The position numbers were made by a program, and so were the translations under genes. From Candidatus Stoquefichus massiliensis AP9 (GTDB lineage: Bacteria; Bacillota_I; Bacilli_A; Erysipelotrichales; Coprobacillaceae), in NCBI RefSeq assembly GCF_000455285.1, contig NZ_HG005291.1, positions 1-48,492 on the forward strand: a DNA stretch of 48,492 bases, written 5' to 3'. Shown one piece after another: positions 1 to 6,753 of the stretch (its first letter is position 1; every line of letters starts with the position of its first letter). Under the pieces are notes generated by a model. It had not been told where the DNA came from, searched no databases, and saw nothing but the letters and a program-made list of their open reading frames with translations.

Positions 1-52
1 CTTCTAAAGTCAGGTTCTATATCATAACAAACCATACCTTAAAAATAAAGAT

Positions 53-239
53 TTTTTATTAAAATCACAATCAGATATAATTAATGACTTACATATTACC
101 TCAAGCAATGTTTCTGATTGGGTAAGTGCAAAAATATCCACAAATAGATAAAGTACAGATGATTGCCGATTATTTACATATTTATCAATCAAATCTTATA
201 AAAAATAAAAATGATGATGAATATATACTCACAAGCTGA
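53..239 (+). pseudogene. Remnant of XRE/CI-type phage repressor (helix-turn-helix)
   Basis: The plus strand reads a fragment containing DLHITSSNVSDWVSAK (86-133). This looks like the second half of a CI/XRE-type helix-turn-helix, where SNVSDWVSGK is a common recognition-helix pattern. That frame stops with TAA at 149-151. The sequence resumes one frame over at 144 as IDKVQMIADYLHIYQSNLI, the helices that normally follow in this family, and stops at 237-239. A single frameshift therefore splits a recognisable DNA-binding domain. I see no intact start, and the C-terminal peptidase or oligomerisation domain is gone. It is probably a leftover of a prophage or integrated element, but no other phage gene is visible nearby. 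Confidence 0.55.
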
Positions 240-253
240 TATTTCTTATATAA

Positions 254-391
254 TGGAGATATCGACTGGAATCTTGTGGATTTGTTAATGATAACATATT
301 TAATTATGTTGTTCCTGGTGATAGACCACATCCAAGAAAAGAATATTTTGCACAGATTGCCAAAGGTAACATCATAATTGAAGTTGTATAG
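254..391 (+). pseudogene. Unidentified decayed coding fragment
   Basis: An open stretch of 45 codons lies between a TAA (251-253) and a TAG (389-391), with no start codon and no ribosome-binding site. It reads protein-like, including FNYVVPGDRPHPRKEYFAQI, and differs in style from the AT-rich noise around it. I cannot place it in a family. It may be the downstream part of the same decayed locus as the repressor remnant or a separate gene relic. Confidence 0.3.
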
Positions 392-490
392 ATGATGTTT
401 CTGCATAGATAAGAACATAGCAACTTGTATGAACAAAAGGAACAACTTTATAATTTTGAAAGTTAATGAAGTTTAAAAACTTTATAAAAT

Positions 491-513
491 AAAAAAATGC
501 CTTTCTAAGGCAG
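491..513 (-). terminator. Rho-independent terminator of yceD-rpmF
   Basis: On the minus strand TGCCTT-AGA-AAGGCA forms a 6-bp hairpin (498-512) followed by seven T. It lies 5 bases past the rpmF stop codon. Confidence 0.8.
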
Positions 514-517
514 TTTT

Positions 518-685
518 TTATAACACTTTTTGTCCGTTGTAAGTTCCGCAATGTTTGCATACTCTATGAGATAATTTGTATTCTCCACATTCAGGGCAAA
601 CAACTACAGCTGGTACAGTTAACTTGTCATGTGTTCTTCTTTTGTTTCTTCTTGTCTTTGAAACTCTTCTTTGTGGTACTGCCAT
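518..685 (-). CDS. rpmF: 50S ribosomal protein bL32
   Basis: A 55-residue protein of the normal bL32 length, a small zinc-binding component of the large ribosomal subunit. It opens with [17 protein letters not shown], the conserved basic N-terminus of the family. It carries two CxxC pairs (VCPEC at 29-33 and VCKHC at 42-46), the zinc-ribbon type of L32. The start is fixed by AAGGAGGTG seven bases before the ATG. It follows yceD by 12 bases in one transcript, the classic yceD-rpmF pair of bacteria, with a terminator immediately behind it. Confidence 0.97.
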   Translation of the reverse strand: MAVPQRRVSKTRRNKRRTHDKLTVPAVVVCPECGEYKLSHRVCKHCGTYNGQKVL

Positions 686-697
686 AGGTACACCTCC

Positions 698-1210
698 TTA
701 TTCTTTATCCTTAAAATAATCTTTAAGTTTCGCTAAGCGAGGATCTATATAATCCTCATCCTCATGTTCGTCTTCTTCATTTAATACTTTCCAACCATTG
801 CCTTCGGTTTTCAAAGTTGCACCATCTTTGACGACGCGCATTGGGACATCCAACATGATTTCTTGGAAAATCACTGGAGTTAAATCTACTGTATCTCTTT
901 TCACTTCTATGACATCTTCGTCATCTAGCGGTTTATAAAAAGCAAAAGTTACAGAAGAATTAATTTCAAAAGGATAATCCACATCTTCTAACGAAACGGC
1001 ACATGGTAGAATCATTTGACCTTTGACTTTAAAATCAACGTATAAGTGACGATTTTTCATGTCTAGACGTCCTTGTCCAGTCACAAACACACTCTTCAAA
1101 CCATTGATTTGAGATAAGTTGTGGAACATTTCAGATGGAAAGTATAGTGTTTCTTCAAAATCAAAACACCCATCTTTCTGTTTCACAATCCATTGTAAAT
1201 TCCACTTCAA
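698..1210 (-). CDS. yceD: YceD/DUF177 family protein
   Basis: A 170-residue acidic protein of the YceD (DUF177) family, normally encoded just before rpmF. In some bacteria and plants it is linked to 23S rRNA and ribosome maturation; its molecular role is not settled. The MKWNLQ start, the central GQMILPCAVSLEDVDYPF segment (the usual GxLxLxCxRCL region, here with only one Cys) and the DPRLAKLKDYF tail fit the family. I place the start at the TTG at 1208-1210, because AAAGGGTG sits seven bases upstream. An in-frame GTG three codons earlier (1217-1219) lies inside that ribosome-binding site and is unlikely to be used. Confidence 0.85.
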   Translation of the reverse strand: MKWNLQWIVKQKDGCFDFEETLYFPSEMFHNLSQINGLKSVFVTGQGRLDMKNRHLYVDFKVKGQMILPCAVSLEDVDYPFEINSSVTFAFYKPLDDEDVIEVKRDTVDLTPVIFQEIMLDVPMRVVKDGATLKTEGNGWKVLNEEDEHEDEDYIDPRLAKLKDYFKDKE

Positions 1211-1238
1211 AAAAATCACCCTTTACACCGCATAGCCA

Positions 1239-1267
1239 ATTATATATAAAACTGCTAAATATGTCAA
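1239..1267 (-). promoter_or_regulatory. Sigma-A promoter of yceD-rpmF
   Basis: The minus strand shows TTGACA (1262-1267), a 17-base spacer and TATAAT (1239-1244), a perfect consensus. It predicts a start near 1232 and a short leader of about 22 bases. Confidence 0.85.
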
Positions 1268-1365
1268 TCATAATTTATCATATTTCAGCGAATAATTCAT
1301 TCTTTTTGTCTATAATCTACCCATAATGATAAAACTATGATAAACTATCCAAAAGAGGTGAGAAT

Positions 1366-2511
1366 ATGAAAGTTTTAGGGATCATTGTTGAATACAATCC
1401 ATTTCATTATGGACATCAATATCATATACAAAAAGCCAAAGAAATGATACAGTGTGATTATACAATTGCTATTATGTCATCTTCTTTTGTCCAAAGAGGA
1501 GAACCAGCTATTATTGACAAATGGAATCGTAGCCAATTAGCTATTGAATTTGGTGTTGATTTAGTGATTGAACTTCCTTTTGTATACAGTTGTCAAAGTG
1601 CAGATTATTTTGCAATGGGAGCCATTGATTTACTACATGCCATTGGTGTCACTGATATCTGCTTTGGAAGTGAAGATGGTCATATTGATACATTCATAGA
1701 AATTGCTCATGCCATTTTTAAAGATCAAAAAGAATATGACCTTGTTGTTCAAAAAGCAATGAAAGATGGTTTACGTTACCCTGATGCCTGTAATCAGGCT
1801 CTTAAACAAATTATGGGAAAAGAAGTTAGGACACCAAATGATTTATTAGGGCTCAGTTATGTGAAAGAAATCATTTCCCATCAGTATCCAATAACCCCTC
1901 ATTGTTTTCAAAGAACCAATGATTATCACGATACACAACTCAAGCATATTGCTAGTGCTACTGCTATACGACAAGCTATCTTTCAACAAATAGACTATCA
2001 GCACTCACTTCCTCATCCAGAATTATATGATAGAGAAGTCTATTCACTTGATGATTTTTATCCTTATTTGACTTATCGCCTTCTAACAATTGATAAACAC
2101 GAATTACATAATATCCATCTTGTAGATGAGGGATTAGAAAACTTACTAATTCAACACATTCAAAAAGCGCACTCTATGTCAGAATTCATTAATGCTGTTT
2201 CTTCAAAACGTTATACTAAACCTCGTATTCAAAGAATGCTCATTCATATCCTTATGAACAATAGTAAAAGTTCTATTCAAGAAGCTATGCATATCGATTA
2301 TTTACGAATCCTTGCTATGAATGAAAGCGGACGCGAATACTTATCCCATATTAAAAAGCAATGCCCTTATACAATTGTTACAAATATATCTCGTTATCAA
2401 CATCCAGCCTTAGATATAGAAATCAAGGCAACAAAACTTCTCTCTTTATTATCACCACAAAAAGAAGAATTTATAAAAAAGGAATATTCTCATATTCCTT
2501 ATCTTAAATAA
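1366..2511 (+). CDS. tmcAL: tRNA(Met) cytidine acetate ligase TmcAL
   Basis: A 381-residue member of the TmcAL family (formerly YlbM/DUF795). The characterised enzyme makes N4-acetylcytidine at the wobble base of elongator tRNA-Met from acetate and ATP. The N-terminus GIIVEYNPFHYGHQYHI is a nucleotidyltransferase-type HxGH site (Asn-Pro-Phe-His-Tyr-Gly-His, residues about 11-17). IMSSSFVQRGEPAIIDKW and ATAIRQAI are further conserved blocks. The start has AAAAGAGGTGAG before it. It diverges from yceD-rpmF; in Bacillus ylbM and ylbN(yceD)-rpmF are also neighbours. Its last eight bases overlap the convergent HAD gene. Confidence 0.92.
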   Translation: MKVLGIIVEYNPFHYGHQYHIQKAKEMIQCDYTIAIMSSSFVQRGEPAIIDKWNRSQLAIEFGVDLVIELPFVYSCQSADYFAMGAIDLLHAIGVTDICFGSEDGHIDTFIEIAHAIFKDQKEYDLVVQKAMKDGLRYPDACNQALKQIMGKEVRTPNDLLGLSYVKEIISHQYPITPHCFQRTNDYHDTQLKHIASATAIRQAIFQQIDYQHSLPHPELYDREVYSLDDFYPYLTYRLLTIDKHELHNIHLVDEGLENLLIQHIQKAHSMSEFINAVSSKRYTKPRIQRMLIHILMNNSKSSIQEAMHIDYLRILAMNESGREYLSHIKKQCPYTIVTNISRYQHPALDIEIKATKLLSLLSPQKEEFIKKEYSHIPYLK

Positions 2512-3382
2512 GATGTAATGTTTCTAAAATCTCAATTCCTTTTTTCACAGCACCTTGTTCATTTGTTACATCTAATGAATAAGATGCTTTTTCTTTTGCA
2601 GCGGCATGTGCATTTGCAGGTGCAAATGAATAAGGGAAACCTGCTAACATCCCTACATCATTAAGACCATCTCCAAAAGTTGCCACTTCTTCAATAGACA
2701 GCCCTTTCTCTTTTATAACTTCTTTAAGCATACTACCTTTATCATGAATATCACTTGTAATTTCAATATTTTCAGCATAAGAAGAAGATATATGTAAATG
2801 ACCTATTTCATCGAACAAATGGCTGACTCCTGCAACCATAGACGGATCTATATGACGAGCATCTATTTTTAAGGGCAATGCTCCTTGTTGATAAAGTTCA
2901 TCAATATGCTTAACAGGATGAACATTTCTTAAAAAACCCTTTCTTGTAAAAAATGCTGCATTGGGAAACAATGATTCATCTTCAATATTACGTGATTTTT
3001 TAAGAATATCAATATGTCTTTGATAATAAGTATCAATATCTTCAAAAATATATTTTCCCTGTTGTGTATGAACAGAAATATGATATTGATATTTTAACAA
3101 AATTTCCATAACTTGTTCAAAAGACTTTTGCTCCATTGGATAGTAATCATTAACATCACCACTATAGCTTCTATATTGTGTTCCATTATTAAGAATCAAT
3201 GGACTATAAACCTTTTTTAACTGACAAAAATCATCAACCATATCAAAATCTCTTCCTGTTGCAAACATAAACTCAATACCTTGTGCACGTTTTTCATTAA
3301 TCTTATGAAAACTCACTTCATCAAATGTATTATCATAATTTAATAAAGTTCCATCAATATCACATACAATTAATCTTATCAT
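2504..3382 (-). CDS. Cof-type HAD-IIB sugar/cofactor phosphatase
   Basis: A 292-residue haloacid dehalogenase phosphatase of the Cof/YbiV (HAD-IIB) type. Motif I is DIDGTLL at residues 8-14 (nucleophile and acid Asp). FATGRDF near 40 is the motif II region, and GDGLNDVGML near 237 is the magnesium-binding motif IV. A DKGSMLKEVI segment supplies the usual motif III Lys. These enzymes dephosphorylate sugar phosphates or small cofactors; the substrate cannot be read from sequence. It stands alone, tail to tail with tmcAL, and I see no clear terminator between the two convergent genes. Confidence 0.88.
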   Translation of the reverse strand: MIRLIVCDIDGTLLNYDNTFDEVSFHKINEKRAQGIEFMFATGRDFDMVDDFCQLKKVYSPLILNNGTQYRSYSGDVNDYYPMEQKSFEQVMEILLKYQYHISVHTQQGKYIFEDIDTYYQRHIDILKKSRNIEDESLFPNAAFFTRKGFLRNVHPVKHIDELYQQGALPLKIDARHIDPSMVAGVSHLFDEIGHLHISSSYAENIEITSDIHDKGSMLKEVIKEKGLSIEEVATFGDGLNDVGMLAGFPYSFAPANAHAAAKEKASYSLDVTNEQGAVKKGIEILETLHLI

Positions 3383-4057
3383 AATTTACTCCTTTTCAAT
3401 TTTACCTGAAAACCCTTAAATATTTTACCATTTTCATATTCCCAAACTATATACATCTCCAAGATTATAATACAAATAAATACCATCAAAACCATAAATC
3501 ATCTCATGCATAAACGTCCCTTTCAATACATATATTCAATCAATAGACTAACAATACGATCACCTATTCTTATATAATCAATCTTACACTTTCTTTTATC
3601 CTCTGTTGTAATACTCCGTCAAATGTTATATCCAACCTCTCTTTAAAAACAGTTTCATATAGACCTACCTCATCTTCATCTATTGTCTCACCTATTCCAT
3701 CTTTTCTAATTTCACAATCTCATTCTATTCAATAGAGGACTTTAAATCTTTAACAATAACTTGAAATAATATTTTTTCGTAATATTATTCGCTTTGAAAT
3801 TATCATTCTTTCGTCATAAGGTTTTCTTTGGATAATTCACATAATTTTCAATTTGATAGAGAGATTAAGAATATATTCATATACAATAGAACTATTCAAA
3901 AACGATTTTTATCTACTTCTTTTCCACCCTTTGCTCTTATTTATTTTACAGTATATTTAAAGACATTATAGCAATTTACAAAATAAGAAAATAATTTTAA
4001 TCAAGACTATGCAGAGACATCAATTTATGTTATAAATAAATACTGTGAGGTGAAAAC
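3383..4057. other. 675-base gap with decayed sequence
   Basis: There is no intact gene between the HAD gene and the ThrE pair. The part from 3400 to about 3720 still shows protein-like fragments on the minus strand, interrupted by stops (see the remnant at 3570-3719). The rest is AT-rich. The stretch just before 4058 presumably carries the promoter of the exporter genes; I cannot fix its boxes. Confidence 0.5.
3570..3719 (-). pseudogene. Remnant of an unidentified gene
   Basis: A 49-codon open stretch on the minus strand, with no start codon, reads GIGETIDEDEVGLYETVF followed by an ITFDGVLQQRIKESV segment and then TAA. A TGA precedes it at 3720-3722. A second protein-like run, RIGDRIVSLLIEYMY, follows in another frame at about 3520-3580. 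Composition and sense in two adjoining frames suggest a frameshifted old gene. I do not recognise the family. Confidence 0.3.
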
Positions 4058-4810
4058 ATGAACGATTTAGAAATATTAGAAATGATTAATGAAATAGGTT
4101 ATTTATTATTAAAACATGGTGCAGAGATTTATCGTGTAGAAGAATCTTTACAGCGTATGTGTCAAGGATTAGGATTTCAAAATGTAGAAGTTTTTGCGAT
4201 TCCTACTTATTTTACACTTTCCTTAACTCGTCATGATGGTACACCTTATCATTCGTCTAAACGTTCACGTACAAACCGTATGCATTTAGATCATCTTTAT
4301 GAATTAAATAATCTTGTTCGTCAAATCAGCAATCAAGAATTAAATAATAATGAAATACGTCAAAAAATTGATGAAATCAAATCTCAAAAATTAAATTTTC
4401 AATTAATCTTAATTGGTTATATTGTTTCTGCTGCTATGTTTTGTGTTTTCTTTGGTGGTGGATGGAATGAAATGCTCGTTTCAGCAATCATTGGATTTGT
4501 TTTATATTATTTTATATATTTAATGGAAAAATTAAATATGAATGGCATTGTAAGAACCATTCTATCAAGCATGGTCCTGTCAACCATTGCAATCATTGCA
4601 CATAAAATGAATTTGATTGGTGATCAGCAATCAGTTATTACAGGAACATTGATGTTATTGGTGCCTGGTATCGCTATTACAAATAGTTTAAGAGATATTA
4701 TTGGTGGTGACTTTGTGTCTGGTTTATCACGCATGATTGAAGCCATTTTAATTGCTGCAAGTATTGCAATCGGTGTTGGGATTATGATGATGTTATTGAA
4801 GGGAGCATAA
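4058..4810 (+). CDS. Threonine/serine exporter, ThrE N-terminal half (YjjP-like)
   Basis: A 250-residue inner-membrane protein of the ThrE/DUF1212 family. The cytosolic N-terminal part (about 1-115) carries the conserved LLKHGAEIYRVEESLQRM and PTYFTLSL blocks. About five membrane segments follow, with the family signature LVPGIAITNSLRDIIGGD near 207-224. Members with both halves export L-threonine and L-serine; substrate specificity here is inferred. The next gene, one base downstream, encodes the matching second half, so the transporter is the split two-subunit form. GTGAGGTG precedes the ATG. Confidence 0.85.
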   Translation: MNDLEILEMINEIGYLLLKHGAEIYRVEESLQRMCQGLGFQNVEVFAIPTYFTLSLTRHDGTPYHSSKRSRTNRMHLDHLYELNNLVRQISNQELNNNEIRQKIDEIKSQKLNFQLILIGYIVSAAMFCVFFGGGWNEMLVSAIIGFVLYYFIYLMEKLNMNGIVRTILSSMVLSTIAIIAHKMNLIGDQQSVITGTLMLLVPGIAITNSLRDIIGGDFVSGLSRMIEAILIAASIAIGVGIMMMLLKGA

Positions 4811-4811
4811 T

Positions 4812-5267
4812 ATGCAGGAAGTTATTCAGTGTCTATCAGCTTTTGTTGGCTGCTTTGGATTTACTTTTATATTTAGAATTCATAAGAATTTACGTTTTGC
4901 TTTTACAGGTTCTCTGATTGGAACCTTAGGATGGATGATTTATCTAGTGACCCAATTTCTAAATAATACTTTCTTACAAAGTTTTATAGCTATGCTCTGT
5001 GTTGCTTTGTTAGCTGAAATGATGGCTCGTTACTATAAGGCTCCTGCAACTATCTTTATTATTGTTGGTTGTTTCCCGCTTGTTCCAGGAAGTGGTATTT
5101 ATTATACTATGCTCTATGCTGTACAAGGTATGAATGATTTATTCATGGAAAGTTTCTTATCTACCTTAGGAATTGGTATTTCTTTAGCATTAGCTATTTT
5201 AATATCTTCTACCACATTACAAGTTTATAAACGTATAAAAACAAAGAATTTTATAAATGTAGAATAA
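4812..5267 (+). CDS. Threonine/serine exporter, ThrE C-terminal half (YjjB-like)
   Basis: A 151-residue membrane protein of the ThrE_2/DUF3815 family, with about four to five hydrophobic segments. It has the signature FPLVPGSGIYYTMLYAVQG (about residues 94-112), which mirrors the PG motif of its partner. Its ribosome-binding site (GAAGGGAG) lies inside the end of the upstream gene, so the two are translated together and should form one exporter. The last codons (Val-Glu-stop) are part of the long terminator stem. Confidence 0.85.
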   Translation: MQEVIQCLSAFVGCFGFTFIFRIHKNLRFAFTGSLIGTLGWMIYLVTQFLNNTFLQSFIAMLCVALLAEMMARYYKAPATIFIIVGCFPLVPGSGIYYTMLYAVQGMNDLFMESFLSTLGIGISLALAILISSTTLQVYKRIKTKNFINVE

Positions 5268-5298
5268 AAGAAGAGACACATCTCTTCTTTTATTCTAC
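5259..5298. terminator. Bidirectional terminator between convergent genes
   Basis: GTAGAATAAAAGAAGAGA (5259-5276), loop CACA, then its exact reverse complement (5281-5298) make an 18-bp perfect stem. Both convergent stop codons lie inside it. Confidence 0.85.
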
Positions 5299-6705
5299 TA
5301 TAGTGAAAGCTTGACTTCCCATACTCTTATAAGCTTTTTCAAATGCTTTACGTGAATACTTACGAACTCCAGATAAAGGATCATTCATTATAACATTATT
5401 TTCATCATAACCCACCAGTAATAATGAATGTTCTGCAATAGGAAAAGATATTCTTTGATTTGTATACTCTCCACTTATTGTTTTCACATACCATTTTTTT
5501 GTAGAAGAATATTTGACATCATTCATAGAAGCAGTCGCCCATACTTGAACTGGATAATCTCGTGCTATATAACTGAATAGTTCATCAACACTGACACCTG
5601 TTAAATCAATAACTTTCTCTTCACCAGATTGATTCTTTATCACTTTTTGAACAACCTTTATCATTGGTTTACAATAAATACCATATCCTTCACGGCTCAT
5701 ACTTCCTGTAAAAGCTTCATTTGGATCAGCTCCATAAAGTTTTCCATCTTTTGTTTGCAAAGGAATCGTTGGCACTTGTTTAACAAGTTTTGATAAAGAC
5801 ATCTCATAATCATGATATTGCAGCAACATAGTTGATGATGCTGATTCACAGCCATTATAATAGCCAGGATTTTGCATAATCATTGGCACATCTTTTATTT
5901 TATAGGAACGATTTGCAACAACGACTTCTCTTTTGATTTTTGCTTGATTACCAGCCTGATCACTGACCTGATAAACAATAGGATACACACCTATTTTTTG
6001 AGTATCAACATCTCCATTGACAGTTATATTAGCAGTACAATCACCATCTAAGTCATCAATTGCTTTTACACCTTTCAAAGGATCAAATGTATTCCCTACA
6101 ACAATCAATTGATTACCATAAGAAATAACTGGCGCAGTCTTATCTACAACATTCAAAGTCAATGATTCATGTGCTATATTCCCCGTTGAATCAGTTGCTT
6201 CAACTTCTACTGTATATTTTCCAATTTTATCAATGTTAAGATTAGACTTAATAATTTTTAACTGACACTCTTCTCCCGAATTATCATCTACTTGAATCCA
6301 CTTCATTAAATTAAAATTTTTGTCTTTATAAACTATATCAGACTGATATTGAATAGTTGGTGGCTGCGTATCTTGAACAATCAAAGCACACTCATAGATA
6401 TCATCTTGATAAACAACTTTCACTGGATACTCGCCTATTGCTGGATAGCTTTCTTCATCCATATACTCTATACTTTCAATAAGAATTTGTGCTGATTGAG
6501 AAATTTTTTCTTTTTCATGAGGAAGATAAAAGTTCAAATTAAGATACTCACTTGCATCATGACTTAATTTTTCTCCGGCCTCTAAATAAATACGACCGTT
6601 ATTTAACACATCAATATGACTACGATGATATAAACAGTAAATTAAACCTATGATACCAACAAATAAAATAGGCAAAACATAAACCCTTTTTTTTAAATGT
6701 CTCAT
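5290..6705 (-). CDS. Membrane-anchored Ig-like/C39-family cysteine peptidase
   Basis: A 471-residue surface protein. Residues 6-26 form a signal anchor. Residues about 95-262 form two or three bacterial Ig-like/DUF5011-type repeats, recognisable by DTQPPTIQY, DKTAPVISYGN and VSDQAGNQA. The C-terminal 200 residues resemble Peptidase_C39_2, with candidate catalytic Cys286 in NGCESAS, His426 in EHSLLLVGYD and Asn441-Asp442. The protein would sit outside the membrane and cleave or bind a peptide. The substrate is unknown, and no bacteriocin or ABC peptide exporter lies beside it. It is a single-gene unit behind pheT. Confidence 0.7.
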   Translation of the reverse strand: MRHLKKRVYVLPILFVGIIGLIYCLYHRSHIDVLNNGRIYLEAGEKLSHDASEYLNLNFYLPHEKEKISQSAQILIESIEYMDEESYPAIGEYPVKVVYQDDIYECALIVQDTQPPTIQYQSDIVYKDKNFNLMKWIQVDDNSGEECQLKIIKSNLNIDKIGKYTVEVEATDSTGNIAHESLTLNVVDKTAPVISYGNQLIVVGNTFDPLKGVKAIDDLDGDCTANITVNGDVDTQKIGVYPIVYQVSDQAGNQAKIKREVVVANRSYKIKDVPMIMQNPGYYNGCESASSTMLLQYHDYEMSLSKLVKQVPTIPLQTKDGKLYGADPNEAFTGSMSREGYGIYCKPMIKVVQKVIKNQSGEEKVIDLTGVSVDELFSYIARDYPVQVWATASMNDVKYSSTKKWYVKTISGEYTNQRISFPIAEHSLLLVGYDENNVIMNDPLSGVRKYSRKAFEKAYKSMGSQAFTIVE

Positions 6706-6729
6706 ATATCATTTCCTCCTACTATATTC

Positions 6730-6752
6730 AAAAAGGGACAATGTCCCTTTTT
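6730..6752 (-). terminator. Terminator of pheST
   Basis: AAAAAGGGAC-AAT-GTCCCTTTTT gives a 10-bp hairpin with its own U-tract, directly behind the pheT stop at 6754. Confidence 0.85.
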
Positions 6753-6753
6753 A

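Noticed and set aside
185-560. Minus-strand open frames at 185-445 and 372-560
   Set aside because: No ribosome-binding sites; they run across plus-strand gene relics, and the second overlaps the end of rpmF.
4058-5267. ThrE-like pair considered as a frameshifted single gene
   Set aside because: The second gene has its own ATG and ribosome-binding site, and the split form is common in the family.
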